Notes: generated by a model not told the origin, from the sequence alone. DNA of 64,000 nucleotides from Zoroaster sp. YZ-2022 (GCA_029582265.1 CM055828.1:32771263-32835262), one strand, 5' to 3'. Numbered from the stretch's first letter, positions 22,356 through 34,040 are shown. A program made the numbers and translations.

Positions 22356-23011
22356 TGCTATGGTCCCACAGAGATTTCGACTCTCTAGATCGTGTTTCGT
22401 CAAGATTTTAGATTTTTTACAAAATTTTCTCGAGAAAAGTCGAAATAGTCTAAAGAGTCAAAAAAAATCGAAACTGTCGATATTTGTCGAGATTTGTCGA
22501 AAAAAAAATCATTAATCGAAAATTATTAAACCTGACCAATATTTTTCGATAAAGTTTCGAAATTTTGTCGACATTTTATCGAAACTATCGAAAATGAAAT
22601 CGAAATAGTCTTAACAGTCTAACAGTTCGAAAACCAGTCGAAATAAATCTGAACTCTCTAAATAGTCTAAACAATCGTTACAGTCGAAATAAATCGGAAC
22701 ACTTGTCCAAATTTTTTAAAACAATCGAAAATTATTCGAAAAAAAATCGAAATCAATCTATACAGTCTAAACAGTCGAATTTTGTCGAAATGCCAGTCGA
22801 AATGATCTAAACAGTCGAAAGTCGTCGAAATAAAATCGAAAATGAATCGAAATTGTCGAGAAAATACAAAAATAAAAATTTCCTCACGGAAAACAGATAT
22901 TTTGTCGATATTTATTAGAGATTTTGACGAAATTATTAAAAATAACAAAAAAAACAGGAATCGAAATATATTTCGACAGAAAGATCGAAATATTCCTGTG
23001 GGACCATAGCA
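22356..23011. mobile_element. Foldback element with TCGAAA-rich interior
   Basis: Perfect 16-bp ends TGCTATGGTCCCACAG and CTGTGGGACCATAGCA bound 656 bp. The interior is a degenerate field of GTCGAAA/TTTCGAC motifs, partly self-complementary. There is no open frame of note and no clear target duplication. Confidence 0.75.
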
Positions 23012-23674
23012 TCAAAGAAAAAAAACACAATGGAAGTTAGGATTCACACGGATTGTCGTCATCTGGAAGCTTGAGCGTCAAAATTGAAAGCTGTTCAATT
23101 GCCGGTGTGACACTTCTTAAAGGATGTTTTCCTTCCTAAAATATATAATTCATCCGCTTAAGGAGAGAGTACCTTATGTTTTCTCTTGGCCAAATGTCGA
23201 TGTCAATCATTTGAACAGACACCAGACGTTATTGCAGAGTTAATTACTAATTTACCGGTGAGACAGTTGTTATCAATAAGGCTAATCATGAATACCTAAA
23301 ACAACATTGTATTGCCTGTAATGAATGGCATTACACAATTACGAGAAGTCAATCGTCTCCAAAATTTCTAAGGCCATGAGTTATGACATGCGAAAAAAAT
23401 CCTATCGAAAAAGTAAGGCCTTATAATAACACATCATCAGATGAAGTAATAATATTTTTTTGTAACAATTATTGCTTGTCATGCTGGCAAACTGACTGCT
23501 TCGGGGGTACGCTTACTTTCTTTGAATCTCCTAGTAACTCCTTCATTTTGCCATCCTGTCTTGATCCGCCCATAGATTGACATTTTGTCATTGGTGTTCA
23601 ATATAAACCTTAACACGTCACCCCCATTCATTTGTATGACAAATAATGATAACAATGATTTGCATTAAATTCAG

Positions 23675-23963
23675 AGGGAAGGTACAGCATTGGTAGTTGG
23701 ACACGTACGTTCATTTCAAACCCTCTCTACAATTCATGAAATCACACCACAACAAGTATACTGTGAAAGTATTTTCACACCAGGTTCTTACGTTTTTGAG
23801 AAAATAACAAAAAACATTGAAGGGTTTTATGTGTTATATATTTTTAAAAAAACTTTCCGTCTGGCAAACTTCGGCATAATTCCCTTTTTTACACCAAGTA
23901 AGATTTTAGATATAAATCATTAATTGGATAATCTGGTATTTACCAATGTTATACCTTCCCATT
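23675..23963. mobile_element. TIR element with GGGAAGGTAC ends
   Basis: The left end GGGAAGGTACAGCATTGGTA is mirrored by TACCAATGTTATACCTTCCC at the right. The same terminus is seen singly near 11293, 28005, 29150, 39015, 47850 and 57230, and it is the core of the 81-bp array at 47.9-48.7 kb. Confidence 0.55.
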
Positions 23964-25000
23964 TTGATCGCCACATCTGCTCTCTGTACACTATACAAGC
24001 CTCGTATTGAATAAATATTAATATTTATACATAATGCACACATAATTAAGTTCCACTGTGATACGTATAGACAGTATCTGACTGAATTAAGTTTTATAGC
24101 AACTCAAAATATTTACTTCCTGATGTTGACCTTTGACCCATGACCCTTTAAATCATTTAAGTACACAACTTACAGAAAATGAAGAATGTTTGTTTATTCA
24201 GAATATTAATGTACCCTACGCTATAAAAAAAAAAAAAAAATTATTTCTCAAAATTAATTTGAAATGGAAACCTACATAAATTATTTCATCAGACATACTT
24301 CTTGATTTGTTTCTCCCAATACGTTTTTAGTAAAAGGTTTTATTCTACGTGAGTATCAATAAATATGCGTAGAAACTATGAACATTAAGCTCAGTAGCAC
24401 GGATAGCTGATGCCGTCACCAACATTGCGTCTACCAAAATCATGATCCATTTTTGCTTTATATCTGGCTAAAAGCGATCAATCTGCACGTTTTCTAGACA
24501 ATTTGGAATATTCATTTTCACATGAAGTTTCTATTATTTACACGAGTCAACAGAGGGCAGCATTATTTCCCATAGTCCTTCACCACGGTGAAGCCGTCTT
24601 TTCTTCTATTATACAATTTCCATGTCACCAAACCGAGGCTGAGAGGGAAAATAGCCTGGCCCCTTTTGTGTATTGCGAATCTGCGTTATGATCGCACTGC
24701 CGCATACAAGGAATTAAACAAAGATGGCTGTATTCGTTATAAAAGTCTACAGCTGTCAGCCCTCCAATAAACCGGTGTTTTTCATAATTATTTTGCTTGG
24801 TAGGTTACCGCAATTTCTCTAAAACGAGAGCACCCGAATTTTCTCATAACGTAGACCTCGTATACTTTGGGATATATATGAGACAAAGTAAATTTTACCA
24901 AGTGTATTTTGACTCATAATCCAATAATATTTTCGAGCAATTGGATTTATAGTCATAAACCCGATGAACATCAACTTGACCTGTCCACTGCATGCCTTAA
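23964..25000. other. 3' flank of Wnt10, nothing recognised
   Basis: AT-rich sequence downstream of the Wnt10 stop. Presumably it includes the 3' UTR and polyadenylation site, but I could not place them. The segments TGATCCAACCGAGGCTGACAG at 25192 and CACCAAACCGAGGCTGAGAG near 24625 are related, hinting at a dispersed repeat. Confidence 0.4.
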
Positions 25001-25002
25001 AC

Positions 25003-25132
25003 ACTGCAAAAACTGAGGTGTTAACGCTACACTAGTGGTGTTAATATTGGGGAACTTATATAATAAATATAAACACCATCGCTGAAAAAATGTTGACATC
25101 ATTGGTGTTATTTTAACACCACGGTTTTATAG
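25003..25132. mobile_element. GGTGTTAAA MITE, copy 1
   Basis: It runs from CACTGCAAAAACTGAGGTGT to TTTTAACACCACGGTTTTAT, with internal ACACTAGTGGTGTTAAT and AAACACCATC. A short element of about 130 bp. Seven related copies occur in the window, most of them in or near the Wnt10 gene. Confidence 0.6.
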
Positions 25133-25376
25133 GCTTCAATACACCTTTATGACGCTAAAGTAATTTTGTTTTTCTTATGTACACATCTATGTGATCCAAC
25201 CGAGGCTGACAGGCAAATAGGCTGGTCCCATTTATGAATTGAGAATCAGCGTTATAATCGTATACTTGCGCAATAGGAACCTGACGAGGACGGCCACAGC
25301 GTGATAAAGGTCTATGGAGATAATGTCAGTGTCACGAAGACGTCATCATTATGGCGTCATCAGTTCGCCTCTAGTC

Positions 25377-25859
25377 TCATTTGCAGGTGTTCACCCAAAT
25401 AGTCTGGCTGCACTGTCGGCATTTAACTTGACAACACCAGTGAAACTGACAATTGCACCACTCAGTCCTCCTCTCAAATTTAATATTGTAGCCTCTCCCG
25501 CAGCACATGCTATCGCATCCGCCTGGGCCATCGCTCGTCCGGTTGCAGTACCGGTCCTTCGTCCCGAAGGAGCCCACGCTCGGGTCCGGGTTACAGAAGT
25601 TCGGCGACTCTTCGAGGAAGACGAGATGGTCCTCTGGTGGCGGTGGCGCCCTCTTGCGCTTTCCCCTCGGTACGTCGGCCAGTCCGAGGTTGCCACTGAT
25701 GCTGTTGCGCGCCACCACGCGTTTAGCCTGGTGAAATTTCTTGAGGAGGCGGTCTCCGACCTCCTTGAAGTGTGGTGTCTGCATCCAACATGTCTTGACC
25801 TCACAACTCCCAGACATGCCATGACACTTGCATTTCTTGACGGCGTATTCGGCGACTGC
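25377..25859 (-). CDS. Wnt10: Wnt10, terminal coding exon
   Basis: This exon encodes the C-terminal 160 residues of a secreted, lipid-modified Wnt ligand that signals through Frizzled/LRP receptors. It opens at a CACAG acceptor in phase 0 with AVAEYAV, then [10 protein letters not shown]. That segment holds the serine that is O-palmitoleoylated in Wnts. [18 protein letters not shown] follows, then a basic, proline-rich linker, [32 protein letters not shown] and the end WVNTCK-stop. Order and spacing of the cysteines are those of the Wnt C-terminal domain. The CxSMCCGRGxNI block and the WVxxCK terminus match remembered Wnt10 proteins better than Wnt1, 4, 5, 6, 7, 9 or 16. The frame is uninterrupted and ends in TGA at 25377-25379. 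No other Wnt exon was recognised in the 25 kb downstream. Confidence 0.95.
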   Translation of the reverse strand, partial: AVAEYAVKKCKCHGMSGSCEVKTCWMQTPHFKEVGDRLLKKFHQAKRVVARNSISGNLGLADVPRGKRKRAPPPPEDHLVFLEESPNFCNPDPSVGSFGTKDRYCNRTSDGPGGCDSMCCGRGYNIKFERRTEWCNCQFHWCCQVKCRQCSQTIWVNTCK

Positions 25860-28002
25860 CTGTGTATCAAAGAAAATATTATAAGTTGAATGACGTGCGG
25901 AGTTTAGAAAACTTCCCAATGTACAGAAAACATGCCAATGTCATGTCAACAGAAGGGCAAAATTAAATCAGTTGTTTATCACTGACGCAAGAATTTCACC
26001 AACCTCAACAGAAGATGTTCATAAATGAATATACATGATCGTTGAATGTATGAATATTCATGATTGTTATAAAAATTGCCCTGTTGTGATGGTTATTTGT
26101 AAATATTCCATTATCTTAAATATCGCACGAAATTTGTGAGGAAAACTAGGCGTTAAAGACCTATGTTTGGATTAACCAAAGAAACTATGCTTTGAATAAT
26201 AACAGCTGCTGGGATACCGCGCCGCCATGTTTGTCCAGTGACATTTCGTTTTCAACTCAACATTGCAAGAAAGTGCGGGGGTGTGTCAGTAGTTGTTCAT
26301 GGGATCGTAGAAAATGCAGCTGGTCATGTTACGGTCACCGTCAGTCGGTTTCCCCTCCCCCTCACCCAGACGACGTCTACGCAATATACACCCAGACAAC
26401 ATGTGTCAAAGCGATGCAAACGCCAGACAAACTCAAAGCAGAGACACAACAAACACACCATCGAAGAGAAGTTGAGACAAAAGTTACTGTAATCTTCTTC
26501 CCCTGAAGAAAAGAACATAAGAAATCAATATTGATTTTCCACTTATTAACGGTGACAGGGTCGTGTTCTGCATTTCATTAAACGTCTTTCCCACGTCCCA
26601 CATCATTTCCTGTTCGCGTTTGACAAGCCGACATCTTGAACTTGGATATTTGCGGGTGGCCATCTATTGTGATTTGTTGTCTTGTAAGTTTTACTTTGAG
26701 AATATTTATCGAACGGACCCAAATATTTTCATAAGACACAAGCATGGTGGTCATTTACTCGGATAGAGAAGTTATCGATACTCGGTATCGATTACTAGTG
26801 TACATCGATCGATAGCGGATAATCGATAGACAAAGCGACTAATTGTTTAGATTTGCTTATTGGTTCTGCTCGGTAGGATTACAATTTGAAATTAAACTGT
26901 TCCCCGTTGGACCCACCTCTCACCTCAAGAAATGTTTTTCGAAGTCTATTCTTCCTTACGCAGTGAGCCTAAAATAATTACCACCTATCGTGTGATGGCG
27001 GGTAGCACCGTTTCTCAGACATCTCCCACTTATTCCTTCCACAAGAGACTTCATTTATATCCCCTAGGTTGAATTATGGTGGTCACCATGTATACATTTC
27101 CACCAACTGATGCATGGTGTCTGCCTGTTCGACCACCCAGTTTTACAAACAAAACAATTGCAGTTTTTTTTTTGTTATCTGATGTTTTGTTTTGTGTTTT
27201 TGTCGTTACAGGTTATGTATCTAAAATGAATTTTTATATTTGACGATGTGTTTTGTTCAGTCGTATCGCAGCATCACTTAATATACATGATCCATCCGTT
27301 GCAACGTTGAAAAAAACTATTTTAGTAACAAAATAATATATGTTGAAATTAATACAAATTTAGGGTATCAAGGTCGTTTAAAAAAAAAATAATATGAGCA
27401 CATTTTAAATATTAATCTCGCGCTTTTTGTATAATGTATTTGATCATTTCAACCGCTCAGTCCACTCCGTAATATCACCGTGATTGGTTAGATATCAATC
27501 ACGTGACATTTAAAACACACATTTTGATGGTATACATGTATGACGATTTGGCGCCACATTTGGCGTCAAATTCGAACTGCATCGTCTGCGGATGATGTTT
27601 GCCCTTCAAAAACACGTTGTCAGCATCATGCTACATGTAAACTCCCTATCACCCATTTTGTATGCAATCAAGACCTGTACTTGTACTTTAACTATCTCGA
27701 ATCGTAAAAAAAACGTGTTTAGAAAAACCCACGACATGGTTTGGATTCCAGTCGGACACCCAGCGGCGTCAACGCGTGTACGTGGGATAACCGACCGGGT
27801 AGTTAGGCAAATCAACCCAGCACGGAGCCTTGCCGTATGCCGGCACTACAAAAGGCCTGGAAAATTGCTGCATTCTAGCCCTTGCCAGAAAGGGCATTAA
27901 ACCGTAACATTTGGGCTGATGGACTGCCAAGAAGCATTTTGCTGCTCGGCTGATGAGCAAAATATGCAGAATTAGAGAGGTTCTTTTTAACAGCATAACA
28001 TT

Positions 28003-28240
28003 AAAGAGAAAGTGCAACATTGGTAATTACCGAGCTTACTTTGGTGTCACGTATCAATCATCCTGAGAAATGAAGAATTTAACCCCAAAAAACTAAAAAA
28101 TATACAACAGTTTTTCGTCATTTTCAAGAAAACGTGTGATTTTACGTTAACAGGTTAGTTTTATGATATATTTCTTGAAAACTAGAGGGTTGAACTGAAT
28201 GTACGTTACCAAATACCGATACTGCACTTTCCCTCTAATC
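28003..28240. mobile_element. TIR element with AGAGAAAGTGCA ends
   Basis: TTAAAGAGAAAGTGCAACAT with TTGGTAATTACC at the left and ACCGATACTGCACTTTCCCT at the right form imperfect inverted ends. It appears related to the GGGAAGGTAC-ended family at 23.7 kb. Confidence 0.45.
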
Positions 28241-28422
28241 TGTGTAATGTCATATACATCAGTGGTAATAATTATGTCACTACAATGTCATAACAAATAT
28301 TATTAGTTTTGATATGATATTGAAACTACAATAATTTATATAATAAATATTAAGATCTTCCATGAAAGTGTTTGAAAACAAAGGCAAAAAACGTGCTAAC
28401 AGAGCTGCTCTGCGTTTGAAGC

Positions 28423-28649
28423 TTAAAGGGACAGTATCGTCACGATCAGAGCAGACTTTCAACAGGGCATGGAATCGGTATTCTAGTTTCAGATGAATAA
28501 AGGGACTGAAAATTACTGGCTCATTTAGTATGCAGTAGCAACGGTAATATGACCTTATCATGTGGGGTATTATTTTCAGTCACTGAGTTAATCTAACACT
28601 TGCACTCTGATTCCATGTCCTGTTGATCAAGATGGTATTGTCCCTTTAA
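28423..28649. mobile_element. TTAA-flanked AGGGAC MITE, copy 3
   Basis: Ends are TTAAAGGGACAGTATCGTC and GGTATTGTCCCTTTAA. It contains the same GCATGGAATCG and ATTCCATGTCCTGTTGATC blocks as copies 1 and 2. It lies in the last Wnt10 intron. Confidence 0.7.
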
Positions 28650-28783
28650 GAGGAAATGAATATGTATAAATGCAACTTTCACACGTTGATTGTTTATAAG
28701 AACGGTTACAACATTGGTATATACACGATTATCAAACTAATCAATTATTACATTAAAGTGTACTTTGTTTAAAGTGAATATAT

Positions 28784-28899
28784 CCTGCAAAAACTGAGGT
28801 GTTAAAATAACACTAGTGGTGTCAACTTCATTCTTCCATGGTGTTTATATTACACCAGTGTTGTAGTTGTAATTTTTAACACCACAGTTTTTGCAGTGT
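28784..28899. mobile_element. GGTGTTAAA MITE, copy 2
   Basis: CCTGCAAAAACTGAGGTG at the left and CACCACAGTTTTTGCAGTG at the right are inverted repeats. This is the best-preserved copy of the family. Confidence 0.7.
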
Positions 28900-29218
28900 C
28901 CAAGTATCAGTCATCCTGAGAACACGTCAATCTCAAATTCATCTAAAGGAATTGTTCAAAAGGAATTAAAAAAAAAAAAAGAGTTCCGGGCGGCAACTTT
29001 GTTGTGAAACATAAAGGCATTAAAAATCGTTTTTCGTGGTTTTCACAAATCTGAGCGCCTTTTGTGATGACACCATCAAAAGTTAGTTTTATGACATACC
29101 GGTATTTCCTGAAAATGAGAGGATTAAAATGAACGCACGTTCTCAAATACTAATGTTGTACCTTCGCTTTGATGATGACTTGATTCACAAAAAGTAAGCA
29201 TTATATTGATTTAATTTT

Positions 29219-29435
29219 GACGTGTGTATAGCACTGTATACTCAGTGCTTTCCGAGTGTCTGTGAAAAAACTACACAGGCGTCTCGGGCGGGATTCGAAC
29301 CCACGATCTCCTGCTTACTAGTGCAGACGTCTTAACCTCTCGAGAGGTCGTGGGTTCGAATCCCGCCCGAGTCGCCTGTGTAGTTTTTTCACAGACACTC
29401 GGAAAGCATTGAGTATACAGTGCTATACACACGTC
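29219..29435. repeat. tRNA-derived palindrome (92-bp arms)
   Basis: Left arm 29219-29310 and right arm 29344-29435 are nearly perfectly complementary. Both arms include the B-box-like GGTTCGAATCCC and flanking CACAGACACTCGGAAAG sequence. The 33-nt loop contains the only copy of the anticodon-arm-like segment. It resembles a head-to-head SINE inversion. About 50 bp to the right (GGCAAAATTAAATCAATTG and on) also match 25959-26010. Confidence 0.85.
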
Positions 29436-30729
29436 GGTGTAAGGCAAAATTAAATCAATTGTTTATCTCCCGACGCAAGAATTTCACCAACCTATAAGCA
29501 TTATATTATTGTACGGTTTCACCAACAAGGCGGCACTTTAGATTGAAATAATAGGCTTGATGAACGTACCAAAAGTCCGAATTTAAGTTTGTAAAAGCCA
29601 GAACACTTTAAGTAAAATGTCCGTAAATGCATTCATACTCTTTGTAACAATCAAGAGATTCTATGACAGCCTGTGTATATAAAACCAACATGAAAGAGTC
29701 TAAGTTTTTTTCATTTGTGTCGTTTAAAAGTGAAAGTTCATTCAGATTTTCGTGTTATGGATTCGAAAATTCAGTTGGAAATTTATTTTACTAATTTTAC
29801 GAAAATGATAGCTTTTTATAGACAGAAAGATTTCGAGAGTTTGACTCTGTCATCAAATTTACACGAAGTAAGAATTATGTGATTAAATGTGTTTTTTAGA
29901 TAACCAATAGGGGCTCTTAATCTTTTTTATGGATTCTGTTTCCAATTAGCCACTATGAAAGCATTGTATCTTTCAAGCATAATCAAATCACACTCGCTCC
30001 ACAAAATAACGCCTGTGCGTAGCACGTGGTGACAGAGCCAGCTACCCCGTAGTGCTACTCTCAAACAAATACTTGAAGCCAAACTCAATTCACATTAATC
30101 TATCAGAGAGTGACGTTTATCGGCCGCCAAAAAAAACCTGCTACAGTTCACACCCAGCAAATAATTATTGTTCAATCTGTCCAATTTCGAGAGGCTAGAA
30201 AGTTGACCGGTGGGGGTATGTTCCAAGTTGAAGACAACCATACACGTGAGTTGACTCCACAGCATTTTAATGGTCACCGGAACCGAATAAAACGTGAACT
30301 CGGATTTCCGTCAATTTCACCTAACCTCAAAAGCAAAATAAATGCTTACGGGGGTCTGTTGTTTAACAACGCCTAATGGCGAATCCCGTTTATGGACAAA
30401 AAATTTGTACCTATTGGTGTCTGATAGTCCCCGGGGGCTGGGGTTCGGGGCTGACCCTGTCGTCTACAATTTTCGATGACACTTTTATGCTTTCTGGTTT
30501 CATGTGGATTTCATGGTCTTAAAGTTGAACCCAATAAAGAGTTTGCGGTTCTTTGATATGATTGCAAGAGTGGCCTTGGTAGCTTTTTTGCGAACTTTTG
30601 ACGGTAGGGAAGTAAAGGTGGATTGAGGGTCGAGTCGACAGTCCAAGAGCCCATTTTGTGTCATTACTTATTCCACAACTTTTGTTTCAGTTTTATTCAT
30701 ATTCATAGATGCGGCATGTGCTCCGAGCT

Positions 30730-30894
30730 CGCTTGCCTGGTACTCGCTTGCCTGGTACTCGCTTGCCTGGTACTCGCTTGCCTGGTACTCGCTTGCCTGG
30801 TACTCGCTTGCCTGGTACTCGCTTGCCTGGTACTCGCTTGCCTGGTACTCGCTTGCCTGGTACTCGCTTGCCTGGTACTCGCTTGCCTGGTACT
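30730..30894. repeat. 15-bp tandem array, 11 units
   Basis: The unit CGCTTGCCTGGTACT is repeated exactly 11 times with no visible variation. Because 15 is a multiple of 3, all frames stay open and produce spurious frames of 80-160 codons on both strands. Confidence 0.98.
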
Positions 30895-30896
30895 TT

Positions 30897-31985
30897 TACG
30901 CTTGTGCACTCTTTTTTTATACAGCTCAGAGCACATGCATGCATGCATGGGGACCCACAATAACAAGCTTTGCTTACTAGTGGGTACTTGTACACTGTAA
31001 AAAATTTCCGTAATTTTACGCCGAGAAGTTTGTAAATTCTACGGTGAATTACCGTAATCATCCCTTTCTCATTGTTTTTACGGCCGAAACCCGTATTATG
31101 GCCGCTCCCATTGCACTCTGGGATATAACAATATGTAAATGATCTGACCTTACTTTGACATAGCTTTGCGCTCAAATCATTTCCAATGTTTAAATATGTA
31201 AAAATGGGTGATTTAAGGCCATTTTCAAATAATTGATTGTTAATTTTATGATTAAAAAGGTAAGATTTTGATGTTCTTTTCTATGTTTATGTAAAAAAGT
31301 ACATTCAAAATTTTAAATATTGAAACATAGATTATAATAATGCCACCATGACTAAAAAGAGTTTCGAAAAGACAGTATATATAAAGGATACATGTTCTGT
31401 ACATTAGTAACTGGAGAGGATCAGGCTACGTGTACGTGTAGGTAAGTGAAAAAAAATTGTGTACAATAAACAGTTGCATTGGTTAATTCCAGTATCTGCA
31501 GATCCATCCCATAGCAGATGCAGCGTTCCATCCATACAAAAATCCCGTTAAATGTACAGCACAATTTGTAAAAATTGCACCGTAAAATTTACGGTGCTTT
31601 GAACTGTATAAAAACGGTAAAAAGCATTAAAAATTACGGTTACCAAAATACGTTACCCGTAGTATTAACAGACTTTTCACAGTTAAAAATAATGGTTTAA
31701 CGTAAAATACAATACGGTCCACACGTAAAAAATACGGTAGAAAGGTGGCAACTCGCTGCACGACTTTCGACCGTAAATTTTATGGGTAATATTTTACAGT
31801 GTATGCTTGTGCATCCTTTCTTTATACAGCTCTGAGCACATGCCTGCATGGGGACCCACGCTTACAAGCTCTGCTTACTAGTGGGTACTTGTATGCTTGT
31901 GCATCCTTTCTTTATACAGCTCAGAGCACATGCATGCATTGGGGGACTCACGCTTACAAGCTCTGCTTACTAGTGGGCCCCCTCT
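30897..31985. repeat. Three copies of a 90-95-bp tandem repeat, interrupted by a transposon
   Basis: Units start GCTTGTGCA(C/T)(T/C)CTTTCTTT-like and run through CAGAGCACATGCATGCAT and GCTTACTAGTGGGTACTTGT. They occur at about 30900-30990, 31804-31893 and 31894-31978. The element at 30993-31801 separates the first from the second. Confidence 0.85.
30993..31801. mobile_element. TA-flanked 809-bp CACTGTAAAA element
   Basis: It begins CACTGTAAAAAATTTCCG and ends AATATTTTACAGTG, with TA on both sides (30991-30992, 31802-31803). The interior has many CCGTAA/TTACGG motifs and no long frame. The neighbouring tandem unit preserves the uninterrupted site CTTGTATGCTTG, which fixes the insertion point and shows TA duplication. 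Confidence 0.9.
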
Positions 31986-32445
31986 TCAGTATTATTTCTT
32001 TGTATTTTTTAAATTATTATTGTAGCATTTCAATACTGGAGAAAAATAAATGAATGAATACATATACCTGGATTCTTATTAAGTATGGATGCATTTACCA
32101 ACAGTGTATACTGGAGTGAGAGGATGGAGATTCCCTAAAATACAAAAATCTAGAACACCCAGACAGAGATAAGACTACGCAAATGTCATTTCATACAAGA
32201 ATGTATCTTCATTGGTTGAAAAAAAGCCCACGGGGTGGAGCCAAGGTGTCAGAAAAGAAGGGGGAACACAACCTTTTGAAAGTATTTGAAACATTTGAAA
32301 ACAGATGGTCAGTTTTGAATTTGTGCATATGACTTTCAAAGAGGTTCCCCCTTGACCGCGAGATCCACCTCTGGAAAGGCTCTGATGGTTTGATTTGAAA
32401 CTTTGACGGAGGAACCATTGTACATAGTCCCCTCTGATTACTTAC

Positions 32446-32708
32446 TATTCTCCCAGCTCTGTTGTTATGGAGATTCATCTTGGACTGCATGTCCCGACCT
32501 TTCTCCCGACTGTCCAGAAAGTCCCGCACAAAATTCGTCCCGAACTGGATGTCATGACTGCAGCCTCCCCACTGGAAGTCCACGGCCTCCCCGGTAACCC
32601 GCGTGTCGCACCCACAGGTCCGGAGCTGTCCCATACTGCACGCCCGGGTCACCTGGTACAAGACCCCCGCGGTAAATGTAGCATAGGCGAAGGCAGTCTC
32701 CCGGAATC
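32446..32708 (-). CDS. Wnt10: Wnt10, internal exon (central N-terminal-domain region)
   Basis: This 263-bp exon is bounded by a CTCTCCAG acceptor and a GTAAGT donor. It is phase 1 at its start (G|GA, Gly) and phase 0 at its end. It encodes GFRETAFAYATFTAGVLYQV, a cysteine-bearing CSMGQLRTCGCD segment, WGGCSHDIQFG, FVRDFLDSRE and MNLHNNRAGRI. These are hallmark Wnt blocks: the GFRE.AF.YA helix, the WGGCS.d..fG motif and the LHNN.aGR motif just before the next exon. DFLDSRE is characteristic of Wnt10. The linker between the CGCD and WGGCS blocks is shorter than I recall for vertebrate Wnt10. Reading continues in frame into the exon at 25859. Confidence 0.95.
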
Positions 32709-32910
32709 CTGGAGAGGGGGAAATTGTCATTAATCTGAGAACTATTTTATCAGCATGTGTCTGTGAAGCGAAAAGAATTGGTTCATGTAAATTGGGACTT
32801 GTCAACCACTGTTGGTAGCAAGCATTGTCTCAAACCTATATCATATGCCTATAGTCCCTAAAAGCTCTCTCCAAAAACTGGTTTCTTAAAACTACATCAG
32901 TGAGTTTTCA

Positions 32911-32990
32911 TATTGGGAAACTCGTCCAATTTAAACACCATAGAATATTACACCACGCGTTAATTTAACACTCTGGTTTTTACAGAGTAT
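32911..32990. mobile_element. GGTGTTAAA MITE, copy 3 (partial)
   Basis: Only the right portion is clear: TTTAAACACCATAGAATAT to TTAACACTCTGGTTTTTACA. It lies about 200 bp upstream of the internal Wnt10 exon. Confidence 0.5.
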
Positions 32991-33553
32991 AATTATACAA
33001 GGTTATTTATCTTAAGAAAGTCTATAGGTGTAATAATTTTTCTTTCCATGACACAAAGCATCGTTAGTTCTTATGGGCCCAGTTCATTTTTGTAAATAAC
33101 GTATATCCAGTCATTTCCTCGCACATACCCTTAATATCCTGGCTTGCGACCCTTGGCGGACCAAGGGGGTAAAAGGAGCCCCCCTCCCGTATCGCAATTT
33201 ATGTACATTTAATATTTATTTGTGTGTGACGCTTGATAAAATACCATCATTTCTTACTCATGACCTCTTTCACTTTTTGGCAGAGTTTCCCCTTCTACCT
33301 CTTACCCAAGGTCCAGATTCTTCCCAAGATGCACCACTGCACCAAGACTAAACTACAACCCCTCTCCAAACTATCAAAAGCGCCAAATCACGGTCCGTGG
33401 ACCATATCGGAATCCCACGTCAGTTTCCTCTTCATAATCGTTTTTGCCTCCCACCCACTGGAGGCGTACACACATCTGTGCTTCAAAAGAAACTCTAACG
33501 ACTCCGCCATTAGCGTCTTAGGGGGATATTTGTTTAGACTGCCCTAAGGCGCC

Positions 33554-33594
33554 ATGTCAGACCAATTGGCGTCGCACCTGGAGAAATTCTGCAG
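33554..33594 (+). other. Possible short first coding exon on the plus strand
   Basis: GGCGCCATGTCAG gives a strong start context. The reading MSDQLASHLEKFC runs into GCAG|GTGAGC, a good donor. It is only 41 bp and lies in the Wnt10 intron on the opposite strand. With no recognised downstream exon it may be chance. Confidence 0.2.
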
Positions 33595-34040
33595 GTGAGC
33601 TCCGTATCGGTAGCGAACTACCGCTCAGCACCTGTGTCATCCCAGGACACTGAGTCTGATAACGGCGGCCATCGGATATGGCCTAGCGGTGTTTTGGAAG
33701 TCTCTGTTATTGACTGTCACGCAAGTTGTGGGAGCGAAATTAGACTTAGAGCCAAGAAAATTCACTGGAACGTTTCCCAACAAAAATATTTCAAGATAAT
33801 TAGAGGCGAAAAGGATTTATGAAAACAAGTCTCAAAATATGAAAATATGAAAAGAAGTCTCCTAATTTGAAAATTTTGAAAAGAATTATGATAATTGTAA
33901 AAAGAAATGAAAGCTAAGTAGAGAATTAAAAGCATATTATTTATTTGATATGGAGGCCTAATTCCAATTTATAGAATAATAATGCTACACATGCTATAAA
34001 GATAATTACAAGTATAGGTATATGCAAGTATCATTTTTCT

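Larger units (their letters stand above)
25860..32445 (-). other. Wnt10 last intron (about 6.6 kb)
   Basis: The donor is GTAAGT at 32445 and the acceptor is TACACAG at 25860, phase 0. The intron contains a TTAA-flanked MITE (28.4 kb), a TIR element near 28.0-28.2 kb, a tRNA-derived palindrome (29.2 kb), a 15-bp tandem array (30.7 kb) and an 809-bp TA-flanked element (31.0-31.8 kb). About 26.0-28.0 kb and 29.5-30.7 kb show nothing I can name. Confidence 0.85.

Noticed and set aside
25314..25889. Plus-strand frame of 191 codons
   Set aside because: Antisense shadow of the terminal Wnt10 exon.
30623..31175. Frames of 80-160 codons encoding LACLV/RLPGT/VPGKR repeats
   Set aside because: Products of a 15-bp tandem array whose length is a multiple of three; no conserved flanking protein.
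32467..32733. Plus-strand frames opposite the internal Wnt10 exon
   Set aside because: Shadow frames; the minus strand carries the conserved Wnt blocks and splice sites.
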